Of a stretch of 44,383 bases of DNA, positions 24,164 to 33,553 are shown one piece after another. The notes under the pieces are model-generated. The model ran no database searches, had not been told where the DNA came from, and saw only the letters and a list, made by a program, of their open reading frames with translations. The translations under genes were made by a program, and so were the position numbers. This DNA is from Bacteroidota bacterium (GTDB lineage Bacteria > Bacteroidota > Bacteroidia > Chitinophagales > Chitinophagaceae), in contig JAUZOD010000034.1 in assembly GCA_030706635.1 (NCBI GenBank), positions 1 to 44,383 on the forward strand, given 5' to 3'. Every line of letters begins with the position of its first letter. Within the stretch, counting starts at the first letter, position 1.

Positions 24164-26692
24164 ATGGAGCCTTCAATAGAGAAATTCTGGAATCTTACCG
24201 CGGCGGACATCTGCAAAACCCTTTCCTGTTCTGAAAAAGGGTTGTCCGCTGCCGATGCGAACGCCCGGCTGCAGCAATACGGGCCTAATAATTTACGGGT
24301 AAGTTCCCGGTCATCTGCTTTTGTTCTTTTTCTCGGGCAGTTTAAAAGTCCCATCACCCTGTTACTTATTGCTGCCGCCCTGTTGTCCATGGGCCTGGGG
24401 GCTTATACCGATGCAGTCATTATACTGATCATTATTTTAATCAGCAGTTTCCTTGGATTCTGGCAGGAAAAAGGCGCCGCCAACGCCGTGCAGGAACTCC
24501 TGAAGATGGTGCAGATACGTTGCCGGATTGTCCGGGAAGGAGCAGAAAGCGAATGGCCCCTGGAGAAAGTGGTTCCCGGAGATGTCGTCATTCTTTCAGC
24601 CGGGGATGTTATTCCGGGAGATAGCCTGATCCTGGATTCCAGGGAACTATTTATAGATGAAGCGACTTTCACCGGGGAGACTTATCCCGTTGAAAAAAAT
24701 GCGGGCGTCCTTCCGGCCGATACGCCCTTATCCAAAAGGAGCAATACCCTGCTGATGGGCTCACACGTCATTAGCGGAAGAGCAAGGATTCTGGTTATCC
24801 GCACCGGTAAAAGCACGGAGTTCGGCAAAATATCAGACAGGCTGCGCATCAGGCCTTCCGAGACGGACTTTGAAAAAGGCATACGCCGCTTCGGGTATAT
24901 GCTGATGGAAATCACGCTGATACTGGTCATCGTGATCTTTGCCATTAATGTAGTATTGCACAAGCCGGCACTGGATTCATTTTTATTTTCCCTCGCGCTG
25001 GCCGTAGGCCTCACCCCCCAGTTGCTCCCGGCCATTATTTCGGTGAACCTGGCTACCGGAGCCAGGGCCATGGCCAGAAAGAAAGTTATTGTCAGGCGAT
25101 TGTCTTCCATCGAGAATTTTGGAAGCATGAATATCCTTTGCTCAGATAAAACAGGAACCATTACAGAAGGGAAAGTGACCATTAAAGATGCACTGGATAT
25201 AAACGGAGCCCATTCAGAAAAGACACTCCGTTTTGCCGGGTTGAATGCTTCCCTCCAGCAGGGATTTCGAAATCCCATTGACGAAGCCATCTGTGGAATT
25301 TGTCCGGCTTCACCAATCCCTTTCACCGTTCAATGCGAAATCCCCTATGATTTTATTCGTAAAAGACTCACCGTACAGGTAAGCCATGAGAAAGAAAATT
25401 TCGCCATTACAAAAGGCGCTCTGAATTCCATACTGGGAATATGTGACCGGGCTGAAATGGAAACGGGAGAACTCATACCCATTGCGGCCAAACAAACCGC
25501 TATTCTGGATCAGTACAGGCAGCTGAGCGCCGCAGGCTACCGGGTCCTGGGCGTTTGCTACAAGAATTCCGGTAAAGAACACGATTTTACGCGCGAAGAG
25601 GAAACCAACATGATTTTTTTGGGATTCATAACACTTTTTGATCCCCCGAAAAAAGACGTGCAGGAAGCTATTGGAACGTTGAAGAATTTAGGCGTGGTAT
25701 TAAAGCTAATTACCGGTGACAATGCCCTGGTGGCGGGTAGCATCGCCCGGGAAATCGGTTTCCCCAACCCGGTTGTGCTCACCGGCACGCAGATCCGTCA
25801 AATGAGTGACGGCGCGCTGATGCAGCAAGGCGTCAGAACGGATATTTTTGCGGAGGTCGAGCCCAACCAGAAAGAACGCATTATTCTTTGTCTTAAAAAA
25901 GCCGGCAATGTGGTCGGCTTTATGGGCGACGGGATAAATGATGCACCGGCGCTCCATACCGCCGATGTGGGCATTTCAGTTGATTCGGCTGTGGATGTAG
26001 CTAAAGAGGCCGCAGATATTGTTTTGCTGGACAAAGATCTGGCTGTTCTGAGTGATGGGATCCTCATCGGACGCAAAACATTTGCCAATACCATGAAATA
26101 TATCTTTATGGCCACCAGCGCCAATTTTGGCAATATGTTCAGCATGGCCGGAGCTTCCCTGTTTCTGTCTTTCCTGCCCCTGTTGCCAAAACAAATATTG
26201 TTAACCAATCTTTTGACAGATTTTCCCGAAATGACGATTGCGACAGACCGGGTTGATACGGCATCCGTAAGCAAACCACACCGGTGGGATCTTCGCTTTA
26301 TACAACGGTTCATGCTGATATTTGGCCTTTTAAGTTCTGTCTTTGACTATCTCACTTTCGCCGTACTGCTACTGATTATGAAGGCCGACGAAAAGGCCTT
26401 TCAGACAGGCTGGTTCGTAGAGTCGGTTGTATCTGCCGCATTAATTGTTCTGGTTGTACGTTCCAGGACTCCTTTCCTGAAAAGCCTGCCGGGTAAATAT
26501 CTGCTCATTGCCACGAGTCTCATTGTACTGGCAGTGATTGCGCTTCCCTTTACACCGCTGGCCGGACCATTTGGTTTTGTACGGATCCCCTTGCGATTCT
26601 ATGGCTGGATACTGCTCATTGTAGCAGGCTATATCAGTTCAGCGGAAGTGCTGAAGGGCTGGTTTTACCGGAGAGTTCAACAAAATAAATGA
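24164..26692 (+). CDS. mgtA: P-type ATPase of the magnesium-importing (MgtA/MgtB) type
   Basis: The product has 842 aa, slightly shorter than typical MgtA (about 900) because the N-terminal extension is short. Order of parts: N-terminal cation-ATPase domain (GLSAADANARLQQYGPNNL), two helices, actuator domain with DEATFTGETYPVEK, helices 3-4 with the LTPQLLPAIISVNLATGA stretch, phosphorylation motif CSDKTGTIT with Asp328, nucleotide domain (FAITKGA), GDNALVAG, the hinge MGDGINDAPALH (about 587-598), then six C-terminal helices including SANFGNMFSMAGAS and LLTNLLTDFPEM. These transmembrane features fit class IIIB Mg2+ ATPases of the inner membrane; cation specificity is not proven. Gene content makes it comparable with CtpF-type ATPases of dormancy loci. 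Confidence 0.9.
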   Translation: MEPSIEKFWNLTAADICKTLSCSEKGLSAADANARLQQYGPNNLRVSSRSSAFVLFLGQFKSPITLLLIAAALLSMGLGAYTDAVIILIIILISSFLGFWQEKGAANAVQELLKMVQIRCRIVREGAESEWPLEKVVPGDVVILSAGDVIPGDSLILDSRELFIDEATFTGETYPVEKNAGVLPADTPLSKRSNTLLMGSHVISGRARILVIRTGKSTEFGKISDRLRIRPSETDFEKGIRRFGYMLMEITLILVIVIFAINVVLHKPALDSFLFSLALAVGLTPQLLPAIISVNLATGARAMARKKVIVRRLSSIENFGSMNILCSDKTGTITEGKVTIKDALDINGAHSEKTLRFAGLNASLQQGFRNPIDEAICGICPASPIPFTVQCEIPYDFIRKRLTVQVSHEKENFAITKGALNSILGICDRAEMETGELIPIAAKQTAILDQYRQLSAAGYRVLGVCYKNSGKEHDFTREEETNMIFLGFITLFDPPKKDVQEAIGTLKNLGVVLKLITGDNALVAGSIAREIGFPNPVVLTGTQIRQMSDGALMQQGVRTDIFAEVEPNQKERIILCLKKAGNVVGFMGDGINDAPALHTADVGISVDSAVDVAKEAADIVLLDKDLAVLSDGILIGRKTFANTMKYIFMATSANFGNMFSMAGASLFLSFLPLLPKQILLTNLLTDFPEMTIATDRVDTASVSKPHRWDLRFIQRFMLIFGLLSSVFDYLTFAVLLLIMKADEKAFQTGWFVESVVSAALIVLVVRSRTPFLKSLPGKYLLIATSLIVLAVIALPFTPLAGPFGFVRIPLRFYGWILLIVAGYISSAEVLKGWFYRRVQQNK

Positions 26693-26736
26693 CCCTGAAA
26701 TCCGGAGCCGTTGCTGAGAACGATCATTATTTCAGG

Positions 26737-26780
26737 TGATAACAGTCAGTCAAAGGACACCGTTGATTGGCATATCTTCG
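26737..26780 (+). promoter_or_regulatory. FNR-type operator and -7 box of ackA-xfp
   Basis: TGATAACAGTCA at 26737-26748 fits TGAY-N4-RTCA. A -7-like box TATCTTCG (Bacteroidota consensus TAnnTTTG, 5 of 6 fixed bases) lies at 26773-26780; centre-to-centre distance is 34 bp. This is the geometry expected when a Crp/Fnr dimer binds next to RNA polymerase and replaces the -33 contact. The acetate kinase ATG follows about 130 bp later. Confidence 0.6.
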
Positions 26781-26909
26781 AAACTTGTATTGCCTAAAAG
26801 CGTTTATCCACCCTATAAATCAACCTGACAGGTAATCCTAGGCATTTTAATTGAAGAGGTTCGCCCGAGGACGGATAACGCACGGTGATTTATCCCGTAA
26901 AGTATCGGA

Positions 26910-28091
26910 ATGGAAAATGAAGTCAGAAATATTCTCACAATCAATGGCGGCTCTTCCAGCATCAAGTTTTCACTGTATAGCATGAATGGAGATTTAAAGC
27001 AACAACTTAAGGGTTCCATTACCCGGATTGGTTTGCAGGGCGCGGGATTAACAGTGACACGTCAAAATAAGGAGTGTGAGCGACAGTCAGCTAAGGCCCG
27101 GAACATGCAGGATGGAGCGGGGTTCTTGATGGACTGGCTTAAAAAAGAAAACCATCATGGTCAGTTGACAGCCATCGGGCACAGGATCGTGCACGGGATG
27201 AATCACACAAAGGCTGAACTGGTTACACCGGCGTTACTTAATGAGCTGCATCAGACCAGCGACTATGATCCCGATCACCTTCCAGGTGAAGTGGAATTGA
27301 TAAAAGCCTTTGCCAGGCAGTATCCTCAGATCTCACAGGTAGCCTGTTTTGATACGGTTTTTCATTCCACGCTTCCGGAAGTAGCCAGATTATTACCGAT
27401 ACCCGGGCGGTTTCGCCGGGCAGGCATCCGCCGGTATGGTTTTCACGGATTGTCCTATAGCTACCTGATGGAAGATCTTGCAGCAAAAGATCCCGGCGCC
27501 GCAAAGGGGAAAATCATATTGGCCCATTTGGGCAACGGAGCCAGCATGGCCGCCGTGAGGGATGGGTTGAGCATGGATACGAGTATGGGCTTTACTCCGG
27601 CCGGAGGTTTTCTTATGGGCACCAGACCAGGTGATCTTGATCCGGGCGTGACAGCCTATATGATAAATAAAGAGTCGTTAACGGGCCGTCAGTTCAATCA
27701 TCTGATCAATCATCAAAGCGGCCTCCTGGGCATTTCAGAAACAAGCCCGGATATGCTGGACCTGCTGCGCAAACAAAACAGCGATCCAAGGGCTGTCGAG
27801 GCCGTTGGGCTGTTTTGTTACCAGGCAAAAAAATGGATCGGATCATTTACTGCAGTTTTGGGCGGGCTGAATACCCTGGTCTTTAGCGGAGGTATCGGAG
27901 AAAATGCAGCACCTGTGCGCTCCGGAATTTGTGAAGGACTAAAATTCATGGGAATTGAGCTGGATCCGGAGCAGAATGAAAAGAATGCCCGGGTAATATC
28001 GGCAAAGGGCAGTCCCGTGACTGTTTATGTTATTCCGACAGACGAAGAACTAATGATCGCAAAAACGGTTTGCCTTGTTTTATCCCTGTGA
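26910..28091 (+). CDS. ackA: Acetate kinase
   Basis: The product has 393 aa, full length for the family. It interconverts acetyl phosphate + ADP and acetate + ATP in the cytoplasm. ASKHA-fold motifs are present: NGGSSSIKFSLY at the N-terminus, GHRIVHG with the catalytic Arg (about 91), CFDTVFH with the catalytic Asp (about 149), AHLGNGASMAAVRDG, DTSMGFTPAGG, MGTRPGDLDPG with the second Arg, and FSGGIGENA near the end. It is followed after 24 bp by phosphoketolase, whose product acetyl phosphate is its substrate, so the two form an ATP-yielding unit. No phosphotransacetylase gene is adjacent. An FNR-type site lies upstream. Confidence 0.97.
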   Translation: MENEVRNILTINGGSSSIKFSLYSMNGDLKQQLKGSITRIGLQGAGLTVTRQNKECERQSAKARNMQDGAGFLMDWLKKENHHGQLTAIGHRIVHGMNHTKAELVTPALLNELHQTSDYDPDHLPGEVELIKAFARQYPQISQVACFDTVFHSTLPEVARLLPIPGRFRRAGIRRYGFHGLSYSYLMEDLAAKDPGAAKGKIILAHLGNGASMAAVRDGLSMDTSMGFTPAGGFLMGTRPGDLDPGVTAYMINKESLTGRQFNHLINHQSGLLGISETSPDMLDLLRKQNSDPRAVEAVGLFCYQAKKWIGSFTAVLGGLNTLVFSGGIGENAAPVRSGICEGLKFMGIELDPEQNEKNARVISAKGSPVTVYVIPTDEELMIAKTVCLVLSL

Positions 28092-28115
28092 AGGCAAGCG
28101 AATAAAACAAAATAT

Positions 28116-30509
28116 ATGCAAGTAACAGAAAGTGATTTGACAGGTTATACATCCTCACAGGAGCTGTTTCATAAAATAGATGCTTACTGGCGTGCAGCGA
28201 ACTATCTTTCCGTGGGCCAAATCTATCTCTACGATAATCCGCTCTTAAAGGAGCCGTTGAAACCGGAACATATCAAACACATGCTGCTCGGTCACTGGGG
28301 TACAACGCCCGGGCAGAACTTTATCTATGTTCATCTGAACAGGGTAATTAAAAAATACGACCTGAACATGGTCTATATTTCGGGGCCGGGGCATGGCGGC
28401 CCCGCCCTTGTTGGCAATACCTACCTGGAAGGTACTTACAGTGAAGTCTATCCGCACATCAGCCAGGATGAAGCCGGACTGAAAAAACTTTTCACGCAAT
28501 TCTCATTTCCCGGGGGCATTCCGAGTCATGTTTCTCCGGAATGTCCGGGATCTATTCATGAAGGCGGTGAGCTCGGCTATTCCCTGAGCCATGCATTCGG
28601 TGCGGTTTTCGATAACCCCGGTCTGCTGACTGCCTGTGTGGTGGGTGACGGCGAGGCTGAAACAGGACCCCTGGCCACCGCATGGCATTCCAATAAGTTC
28701 CTTAACCCCGCTACGGATGGCGCCGTGCTTCCCATACTGCATCTCAATGGATACAAAATAGCGAATCCGACTATTTTGGCAAGGATCAGCCATCAGGAAC
28801 TCGAACAATTATTCAACGGCTATGGATGGGCACCTTGGTTTGTGGAGGGAGATGATCACGCCCGGATGCACCTGAAAATGGCGGCAACACTCGATAAAGT
28901 AATTGAGAAAATAAAAAATATACGGGACGATGCGCGTCATCATGGCAATATCTCGCGACCCCTGTGGCCTATGATCGTTTTAAGAACGCCAAAAGGGTGG
29001 ACCGGCCCCAAAGAAGTGGATGGGCTGCCGGTGGAGGGCTCGTTCCGGTCGCACCAGGTGCCTTTATCAGACCCGGCTAAAAACCCGGAGCACCTGAAAC
29101 AGCTGGAAGCATGGATGAAGAGTTACAAGCCGGAAGAACTTTTTGACGATAAAGGAAAACTGGTGCAGTCGATAGCCGAACTCGCGCCAGCGGGCGAAAG
29201 CAGAATGGGCGCGAATCCGCACGCCAACGGAGGCCTTTTACTGAAGGAGCTTAAAATGCCGGATTTCAGGAATTATGGGGTGAAGGTGCCGAAACCCGGT
29301 GCTGTGGAAGCTGCCGATACGCTGGTATTGGGTGGATTTTTAAAAGACGTCATATTGTTAAATCAGGAGGAGAGAAATTTCAGGATTTTCGGCCCTGACG
29401 AAACGCTTTCAAACCGCCTGGATGCTGTATTTCAATCCACAAACCGGCAGTGGGAAGGGGGAATCGAAAAAAACGATCAATTTTTAGATATTGATGGCCG
29501 GGTAATGGAGGTATTGAGCGAGCATCAGTGTGAAGGATGGCTGGAAGGATATCTGCTAACCGGAAGGCACGGGTTATTCAACAGCTATGAGGCATTCATT
29601 CACATAGTGGACTCCATGTTCAACCAACACGCCAAATGGCTGAAGGTTACCTCATGCCTTCCCTGGCGCAGGAAGATAGCTTCTCTTAATTATCTTCTGG
29701 CATCTCATGTGTGGCGGCAGGATCATAACGGATTTACGCACCAGGATCCCGGATTTATTGATCACGTCGTAAACAAAAAAGCGGAGATCGTGCGGGTTTA
29801 TCTTCCTCCAGACGCCAATTGCCTGCTTTCCGTAATGGACCATTGCCTGCGCAGCAAGCACTATGTAAATGTTGTGATTGCAGGTAAACATCCGGCGCCG
29901 CAATGGCTTCAGATGGAAGAGGCAGTGGTCCATTGTACGAAAGGAATAGGTATCTGGACCTGGGCCAGCAATGATGAAGACCTGGAACCTGATGTGGTAA
30001 TGGTTTGTGCCGGTGATGTGCCGACACTGGAAACCCTGGCAGCGGTTTCCATTCTCCGGCATAAAATACCCGCTCTTAAAATACGCGTGGTCAATGTGGT
30101 TGACCTCATGAAGTTGCAGATGCATACCGAGCATCCGCACGGATTAAGCGATCCGGATTTTGACTTACTATTTACAAAAAACAAACCGGTAATCTTCGCT
30201 TTTCACGGATATCCGTGGCTGGTGCACCGCTTAACCTACAAGCGGACGAATCACAAAAACATTCACGTTCGCGGATACAAGGAAGAGGGAACGATCACCA
30301 CGCCTTTCGACATGACGGTGTTGAATGACCTGGACCGGTTTCATCTTGTGCAGGACGTGATTGAACGGCTGCCCGAATTGGGAGATACCTGCGCTTATCT
30401 GAAACAGGAAATGCAGGATAAGCTGATAGAACACAAACATTATATCCGGAAAAATGGCGAGGATATGCCGGAGATAAGGAACTGGAAATGGGATATTCCC
30501 TCGAAATAA
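28116..30509 (+). CDS. xfp: Phosphoketolase (xylulose-5-P/fructose-6-P)
   Basis: The product has 797 aa, as usual for the XFP family. It is a thiamine-diphosphate enzyme that splits xylulose 5-phosphate and/or fructose 6-phosphate with phosphate into acetyl phosphate plus an aldose phosphate. Visible motifs are [20 protein letters not shown] (about 87-106), [20 protein letters not shown], the ThDP-binding [19 protein letters not shown], then [12 protein letters not shown], and in the second half [11 protein letters not shown] and [14 protein letters not shown]. It is the second gene of the ackA-xfp operon and lets the cell make ATP from pentose or hexose phosphates without further oxidation, which fits low-oxygen or energy-limited conditions. 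Confidence 0.97.
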   Translation: MQVTESDLTGYTSSQELFHKIDAYWRAANYLSVGQIYLYDNPLLKEPLKPEHIKHMLLGHWGTTPGQNFIYVHLNRVIKKYDLNMVYISGPGHGGPALVGNTYLEGTYSEVYPHISQDEAGLKKLFTQFSFPGGIPSHVSPECPGSIHEGGELGYSLSHAFGAVFDNPGLLTACVVGDGEAETGPLATAWHSNKFLNPATDGAVLPILHLNGYKIANPTILARISHQELEQLFNGYGWAPWFVEGDDHARMHLKMAATLDKVIEKIKNIRDDARHHGNISRPLWPMIVLRTPKGWTGPKEVDGLPVEGSFRSHQVPLSDPAKNPEHLKQLEAWMKSYKPEELFDDKGKLVQSIAELAPAGESRMGANPHANGGLLLKELKMPDFRNYGVKVPKPGAVEAADTLVLGGFLKDVILLNQEERNFRIFGPDETLSNRLDAVFQSTNRQWEGGIEKNDQFLDIDGRVMEVLSEHQCEGWLEGYLLTGRHGLFNSYEAFIHIVDSMFNQHAKWLKVTSCLPWRRKIASLNYLLASHVWRQDHNGFTHQDPGFIDHVVNKKAEIVRVYLPPDANCLLSVMDHCLRSKHYVNVVIAGKHPAPQWLQMEEAVVHCTKGIGIWTWASNDEDLEPDVVMVCAGDVPTLETLAAVSILRHKIPALKIRVVNVVDLMKLQMHTEHPHGLSDPDFDLLFTKNKPVIFAFHGYPWLVHRLTYKRTNHKNIHVRGYKEEGTITTPFDMTVLNDLDRFHLVQDVIERLPELGDTCAYLKQEMQDKLIEHKHYIRKNGEDMPEIRNWKWDIPSK

Positions 30510-30701
30510 CTGGTATTGGGTCGCCCGATCGGCGCGGTAACTTCAATATCTTCGAAAACGAACCAGGTGCAACTTTCCCCGTTTCACAAAACGGAAATTC
30601 ACTTGCATCACAAATTCTGATAAATCCGGTATTCCCCTTTTTCATGTGAATTGTATGTTCAGGGAAATGTTGTATGTTCAGGAAAATGGCCGATAATCTT
30701 T

Positions 30702-30893
30702 TTAAGTTGTTTTAATGTTTCGACAACCTTTCGCGCCACAGCAACCGGTATCCGACAAGGCCATCCAGGTAATAAGCAGCCCTGCTAATCCCAGCGGCCA
30801 TTCTCTTGCAGTTACCGCTTCCCAGCAAAAATATAATCCGATCAATAGACGGATGATCCGCATAAAGTACCAACCCTTCAACATTCTTTTCAT
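30702..30893 (-). CDS. Small membrane protein, DUF2892/YgaP-like
   Basis: The product has 63 aa with two hydrophobic helices (MRIIRLLIGLYFCWEAVTA and PLGLAGLLITWMALSDT) and a cysteine-rich end (GCCGAKGC). This is the build of DUF2892/YgaP-type transmembrane proteins that accompany rhodanese domains. Its ATG overlaps the stop of the rhodanese gene by four bases (ATGA at 30890-30893), which indicates translational coupling. It is the last gene of the persulfide operon. A membrane role in sulfur handling is inferred from this context. A second in-frame ATG ten codons later is a possible start, but the overlap favours the first. Confidence 0.7.
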   Translation of the reverse strand: MKRMLKGWYFMRIIRLLIGLYFCWEAVTAREWPLGLAGLLITWMALSDTGCCGAKGCRNIKTT

Positions 30894-31210
30894 GACTTTA
30901 TTTTATACTTTCTTTTAAACAAATACCAGGAGCCGCCGTTATAGGCAACAAGTCCGTTGGCCGTTAAAACTGATTTTGCCATTCTGCTCCGCGAGCCGCT
31001 GCGGCACACCGTAATCAGGGGCCTATTTAGTTTCTTAAGGTATCCAATCTTCGTATTCAATTCATCAAGTGGTATATTTTCCGAACCTTTGATATGACCG
31101 CTTTTGTATTCCGGGGCTGAGCATACATCAATGATTATTGATCCTTCCCGGATCAAACGCGTAAAATCTGCTTTGGTTTTGCTGAATAATCTTGTGAACA
31201 GGCCGATCAT
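30890..31210 (-). CDS. Single-domain rhodanese-like sulfurtransferase
   Basis: The product has 106 aa and is one rhodanese domain: IIIDVCSAPEYKSGHIKGSE, NIPLDELNTKIGYL, then the active loop TVCRSGSRSR with Cys69, and the terminal AKSVLTANGLVAYNGGSW. It transfers sulfane sulfur via a Cys persulfide. The start ATG at 31210 is preceded by a long A-run in the mRNA, the usual Bacteroidota leader. It begins 16 bp after the stop of the persulfide dioxygenase-rhodanese gene and overlaps the DUF2892 gene, so the three are one operon handling reactive sulfur. Confidence 0.92.
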   Translation of the reverse strand: MIGLFTRLFSKTKADFTRLIREGSIIIDVCSAPEYKSGHIKGSENIPLDELNTKIGYLKKLNRPLITVCRSGSRSRMAKSVLTANGLVAYNGGSWYLFKRKYKIKS

Positions 31211-31226
31211 ATTATTTTTTTTTTTG

Positions 31227-32645
31227 TTAAAGCATGGTTGTGGGCCGGACGTATTCTGTTAACTTAAACATTCCGGATTCCTTCAAGGCTCTGAAACCGC
31301 CATTTATATTCACCAGATTAGTGTACCCCCTCGCCTTGAGAATTGAAATGAAAATGACGGACCGGTATCCTCCGGCGCAATGCACGTAATAAGTTTTATC
31401 CTTGTTCACTTCTTGCATATTTCCATTCAGATAATCCAGTGGCACATTTTCCGCGCCCGGCAGATGCTCACTCTGGTATTCACTATTCTTACGGACGTCC
31501 AACAGGTTGATTTTTGCGTTCTTCATCTCCTGAGCCAGGGCGTTTGGCGTGATACAAGTAATTTGATCTGTTTCCAAACCGGCTTTTTTCCAGGCTTCAA
31601 ATCCTCCCTTCAGATAACCGATACTGTAATCATAACCGACCCTGGCCAGCCGCGTAATCACTTCCTCCTCACGCCCCACTTCTGAAATGATCAAAATCTT
31701 CTGATTAATACCCGGAATCAGTGCGCCGGCCCAGGGAGCAAAATTTCCGTCAATGCCTATATTGATTGAATTCGGAATATATCCTTTGCAAAAGGTATCG
31801 GGATCCCTGGTATCCAGGATGAGTGCACCCGTTTCGTTCGCTGCAGCTTCAAACCCTGCCGGTTCCAATGCGTGTTTTCCCCTTTCCATCACTTTTTCTA
31901 TGCTTTCATACCCTTTAATATTCATCAGTACATTCAACGGGAAATAAGCCGGAGGCGGGGTTAATCCGGACAGAACTTGCTTTATAAATGCTTCTTTCGA
32001 TAAGGCGGATCGCAGGGCATAATTTGTCGCCTTCTGATGCCCAAGCGTGTCGGTTGTTTCACTGCTCATATTCTTACCGCATGCGCTTCCTGCACCATGT
32101 GCAGGGTAAATGATAATTTCATCCGCCAGGGGTAAAATCTTTTTTCGCAGGGAATCGAACAACAGGGCCGCCAGCATTTCCGGCGTCAGGTCAGCTTTCA
32201 CTTTTTGAGCCAGGTCTGGCCTGCCGACATCACCGATAAATAAGGTGTCGCCCGTAAATAAGGCGGTTTCTTTCCCTGATTCATCAATGAGCAAAAAGCA
32301 GGAGCTTTCCATAGTATGGCCCGGTGTATGCAATAACCGGATCCTTATCTTTCCCAGCGGGAATTCCTGTCCGTCAGTTGCAATGAGGGCCTCAAATCCG
32401 GGAACGGCGGTTGGGCCATAAATGATGACCGCACCGGTTTGTCTGGCCAGATCAAGGTGACCCGAAACAAAATCAGCATGAAAATGCGTTTCGAACACAT
32501 ATTTTATTTTCGCCTTGTCCCGTTCAGCCTTTTCGATATAGGGCTTTACTTCCCGCAATGGATCAATAATCGCAGCCTCGCCATCACTTTCGATGTAATA
32601 AGCGCCCTGAGCAAGACAACCGGTATATATTTGTTCCAGAAACAT
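31227..32645 (-). CDS. CstB-like persulfide dioxygenase fused to two rhodanese domains
   Basis: The frame is open up to 32789, but the ATG at 32645 (MFLEQIYTGCLAQGAYYIES) is the right start: it gives 472 aa, begins the metallo-beta-lactamase domain, and leaves an operator upstream. Residues 1-235 are an MBL fold with THFHADFVSGH, LLHTPGHTMES and FTGDTLFIGDVGRPDL. The D-F in place of D-H suits the mono-iron persulfide dioxygenase group. Residues about 262-360 are a rhodanese-like domain whose active loop (ISEVGREEEV) has no Cys. Residues about 370-465 are an active rhodanese with VHCAGGYRS, Cys423. The same three-part layout is known from CstB of staphylococci, which oxidises persulfides and produces thiosulfate. 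Confidence 0.9.
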   Translation of the reverse strand: MFLEQIYTGCLAQGAYYIESDGEAAIIDPLREVKPYIEKAERDKAKIKYVFETHFHADFVSGHLDLARQTGAVIIYGPTAVPGFEALIATDGQEFPLGKIRIRLLHTPGHTMESSCFLLIDESGKETALFTGDTLFIGDVGRPDLAQKVKADLTPEMLAALLFDSLRKKILPLADEIIIYPAHGAGSACGKNMSSETTDTLGHQKATNYALRSALSKEAFIKQVLSGLTPPPAYFPLNVLMNIKGYESIEKVMERGKHALEPAGFEAAANETGALILDTRDPDTFCKGYIPNSINIGIDGNFAPWAGALIPGINQKILIISEVGREEEVITRLARVGYDYSIGYLKGGFEAWKKAGLETDQITCITPNALAQEMKNAKINLLDVRKNSEYQSEHLPGAENVPLDYLNGNMQEVNKDKTYYVHCAGGYRSVIFISILKARGYTNLVNINGGFRALKESGMFKLTEYVRPTTML

Positions 32646-32664
32646 AATGTTGGGTTTCTGCCTG

Positions 32665-32707
32665 TAAAATTCGGTTTTCAGAATTGCTTTATTCGTGACT
32701 ATGATCA
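32665..32707 (-). promoter_or_regulatory. FNR-type operator and -7 box of the persulfide operon
   Basis: TGACTATGATCA at 32696-32707 fits TGAY-N4-RTCA and extends to GTGA...TCAC. On the minus strand a -7-like box GAATTTTA occupies 32665-32672, centre 33 bp from the operator centre. The box is a weak match (4 of 6 fixed bases), as expected for an activator-dependent promoter. The coding start is 20 bp further, at 32645. Confidence 0.6.
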
Positions 32708-32776
32708 CGCCGGTTCCTGACTTCCTGATCCTCCAAAAGATAAAGCATCTTAGCCCCCGGATGATCATCAATGATC

Positions 32777-32790
32777 TGTGATACGTCACA
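32777..32790. promoter_or_regulatory. Perfect 14-bp palindrome behind the Crp/Fnr gene
   Basis: TGTGATACGTCACA is a perfect palindrome lying between the end of the Crp/Fnr gene (stop 32799) and the persulfide operon. Its half-site TGTGA is CRP-like, but the spacing between TGA and TCA is 4 rather than the 6 of true CRP/FNR sites. It may be an operator of another dimeric protein or chance. Confidence 0.35.
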
Positions 32791-32798
32791 AATTCCGG

Positions 32799-33440
32799 TT
32801 AATCCATATCCAGGCTGACGATCTCTATTTGCTGACCTTTTAGCAAACGAATATTCCCATTTTCGGCAAGCTTCTTCATTAACCGGGAAATGACTTCCCT
32901 CGAGGAGTTGAGTTCCTGCGCAATTTCAGTATTGCTGATGGCAAGTATATTCGTATTTAAAGTCCTCTGCTGCCGTTTCAGGTAGAAAAGTAGTCGCTCA
33001 TCCATGTTCCGGAATGCGATATGATCAATGGTGGATAACAGATCCTCAAAGCGGCTACGGTACGACCCCAGCACATAATAATACCAGGATTTGTATTTAG
33101 TAATCCATTTGTCCATGTATTCCAACGGGATAGCAAGTATCGTCGTATCCGTTACGGCTTTGCCCATAAGCTGACTTGCCTGTTGACGGATTGCACAGAT
33201 CATGGAAAGCGCACAGGCCTGACCAGGCTGCAGGTAATAAATAAAATATTCATTTCCTTCCTCATCTTCGCGGTAGACTTTCACTAATCCTTTGATCACC
33301 AGCATGGTGGACCGAAAATACTGGCCGGTCTTCATAAGCTGTTCACCGGCTCTTATCTCCTTTATTTGAGCATGCTCAGTGATGTCTTTCACCAGATCTG
33401 ATTCAAATTCGGGAAACAGCTGATGAATGAACTCTTCCAT
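32799..33440 (-). CDS. Crp/Fnr-family regulator with FNR-type recognition helix
   Basis: The product has 213 aa. The N-terminal cyclic-nucleotide-type beta-roll covers about 10-115 (GEQLMKTGQYFRSTMLVIKG, FIYYLQPGQACALSMIC), followed by a long dimer helix and a winged helix (about 145-207). The recognition helix reads NSSREVISRLMKKL: Glu182, Ser185 and Arg186 correspond to the E-x-x-S-R of E. coli FNR that reads the TGAT half-site; CRP has E-x-x-G-R. There is no N-terminal four-cysteine iron-sulfur motif. Cys76 and Cys82 are the only cysteines, a possible thiol switch. It lies directly upstream of the persulfide operon, and six TGAY-N4-RTCA sites in this island make it the likely regulator, which is inference. 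Confidence 0.92.
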   Translation of the reverse strand: MEEFIHQLFPEFESDLVKDITEHAQIKEIRAGEQLMKTGQYFRSTMLVIKGLVKVYREDEEGNEYFIYYLQPGQACALSMICAIRQQASQLMGKAVTDTTILAIPLEYMDKWITKYKSWYYYVLGSYRSRFEDLLSTIDHIAFRNMDERLLFYLKRQQRTLNTNILAISNTEIAQELNSSREVISRLMKKLAENGNIRLLKGQQIEIVSLDMD

Positions 33441-33553
33441 ACGAACGATTTAAAGCGAAGTTACAGATACCATATGCCGCAATTGCTTACCATAAACCGG
33501 CTGTAGCGAATGATTCCGGGCGGGGCGTAAAATAAATTTTCTCCTTTTCCAAC

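Noticed and set aside
24682-25326. 214-aa minus-strand ORF opposite the P-type ATPase
   Set aside because: It covers the conserved phosphorylation domain of the ATPase on the other strand and has no start context or domain.
29652-30140. 162-aa minus-strand ORF opposite phosphoketolase
   Set aside because: It is antisense to the conserved phosphoketolase sequence with no independent support.
32777-32790. TGTGATACGTCACA as a standard CRP or FNR operator
   Set aside because: Spacing between TGA and TCA is 4 instead of 6, and there is no -7 box at the distance seen in the other promoters; it is kept only as a palindrome of unknown role.
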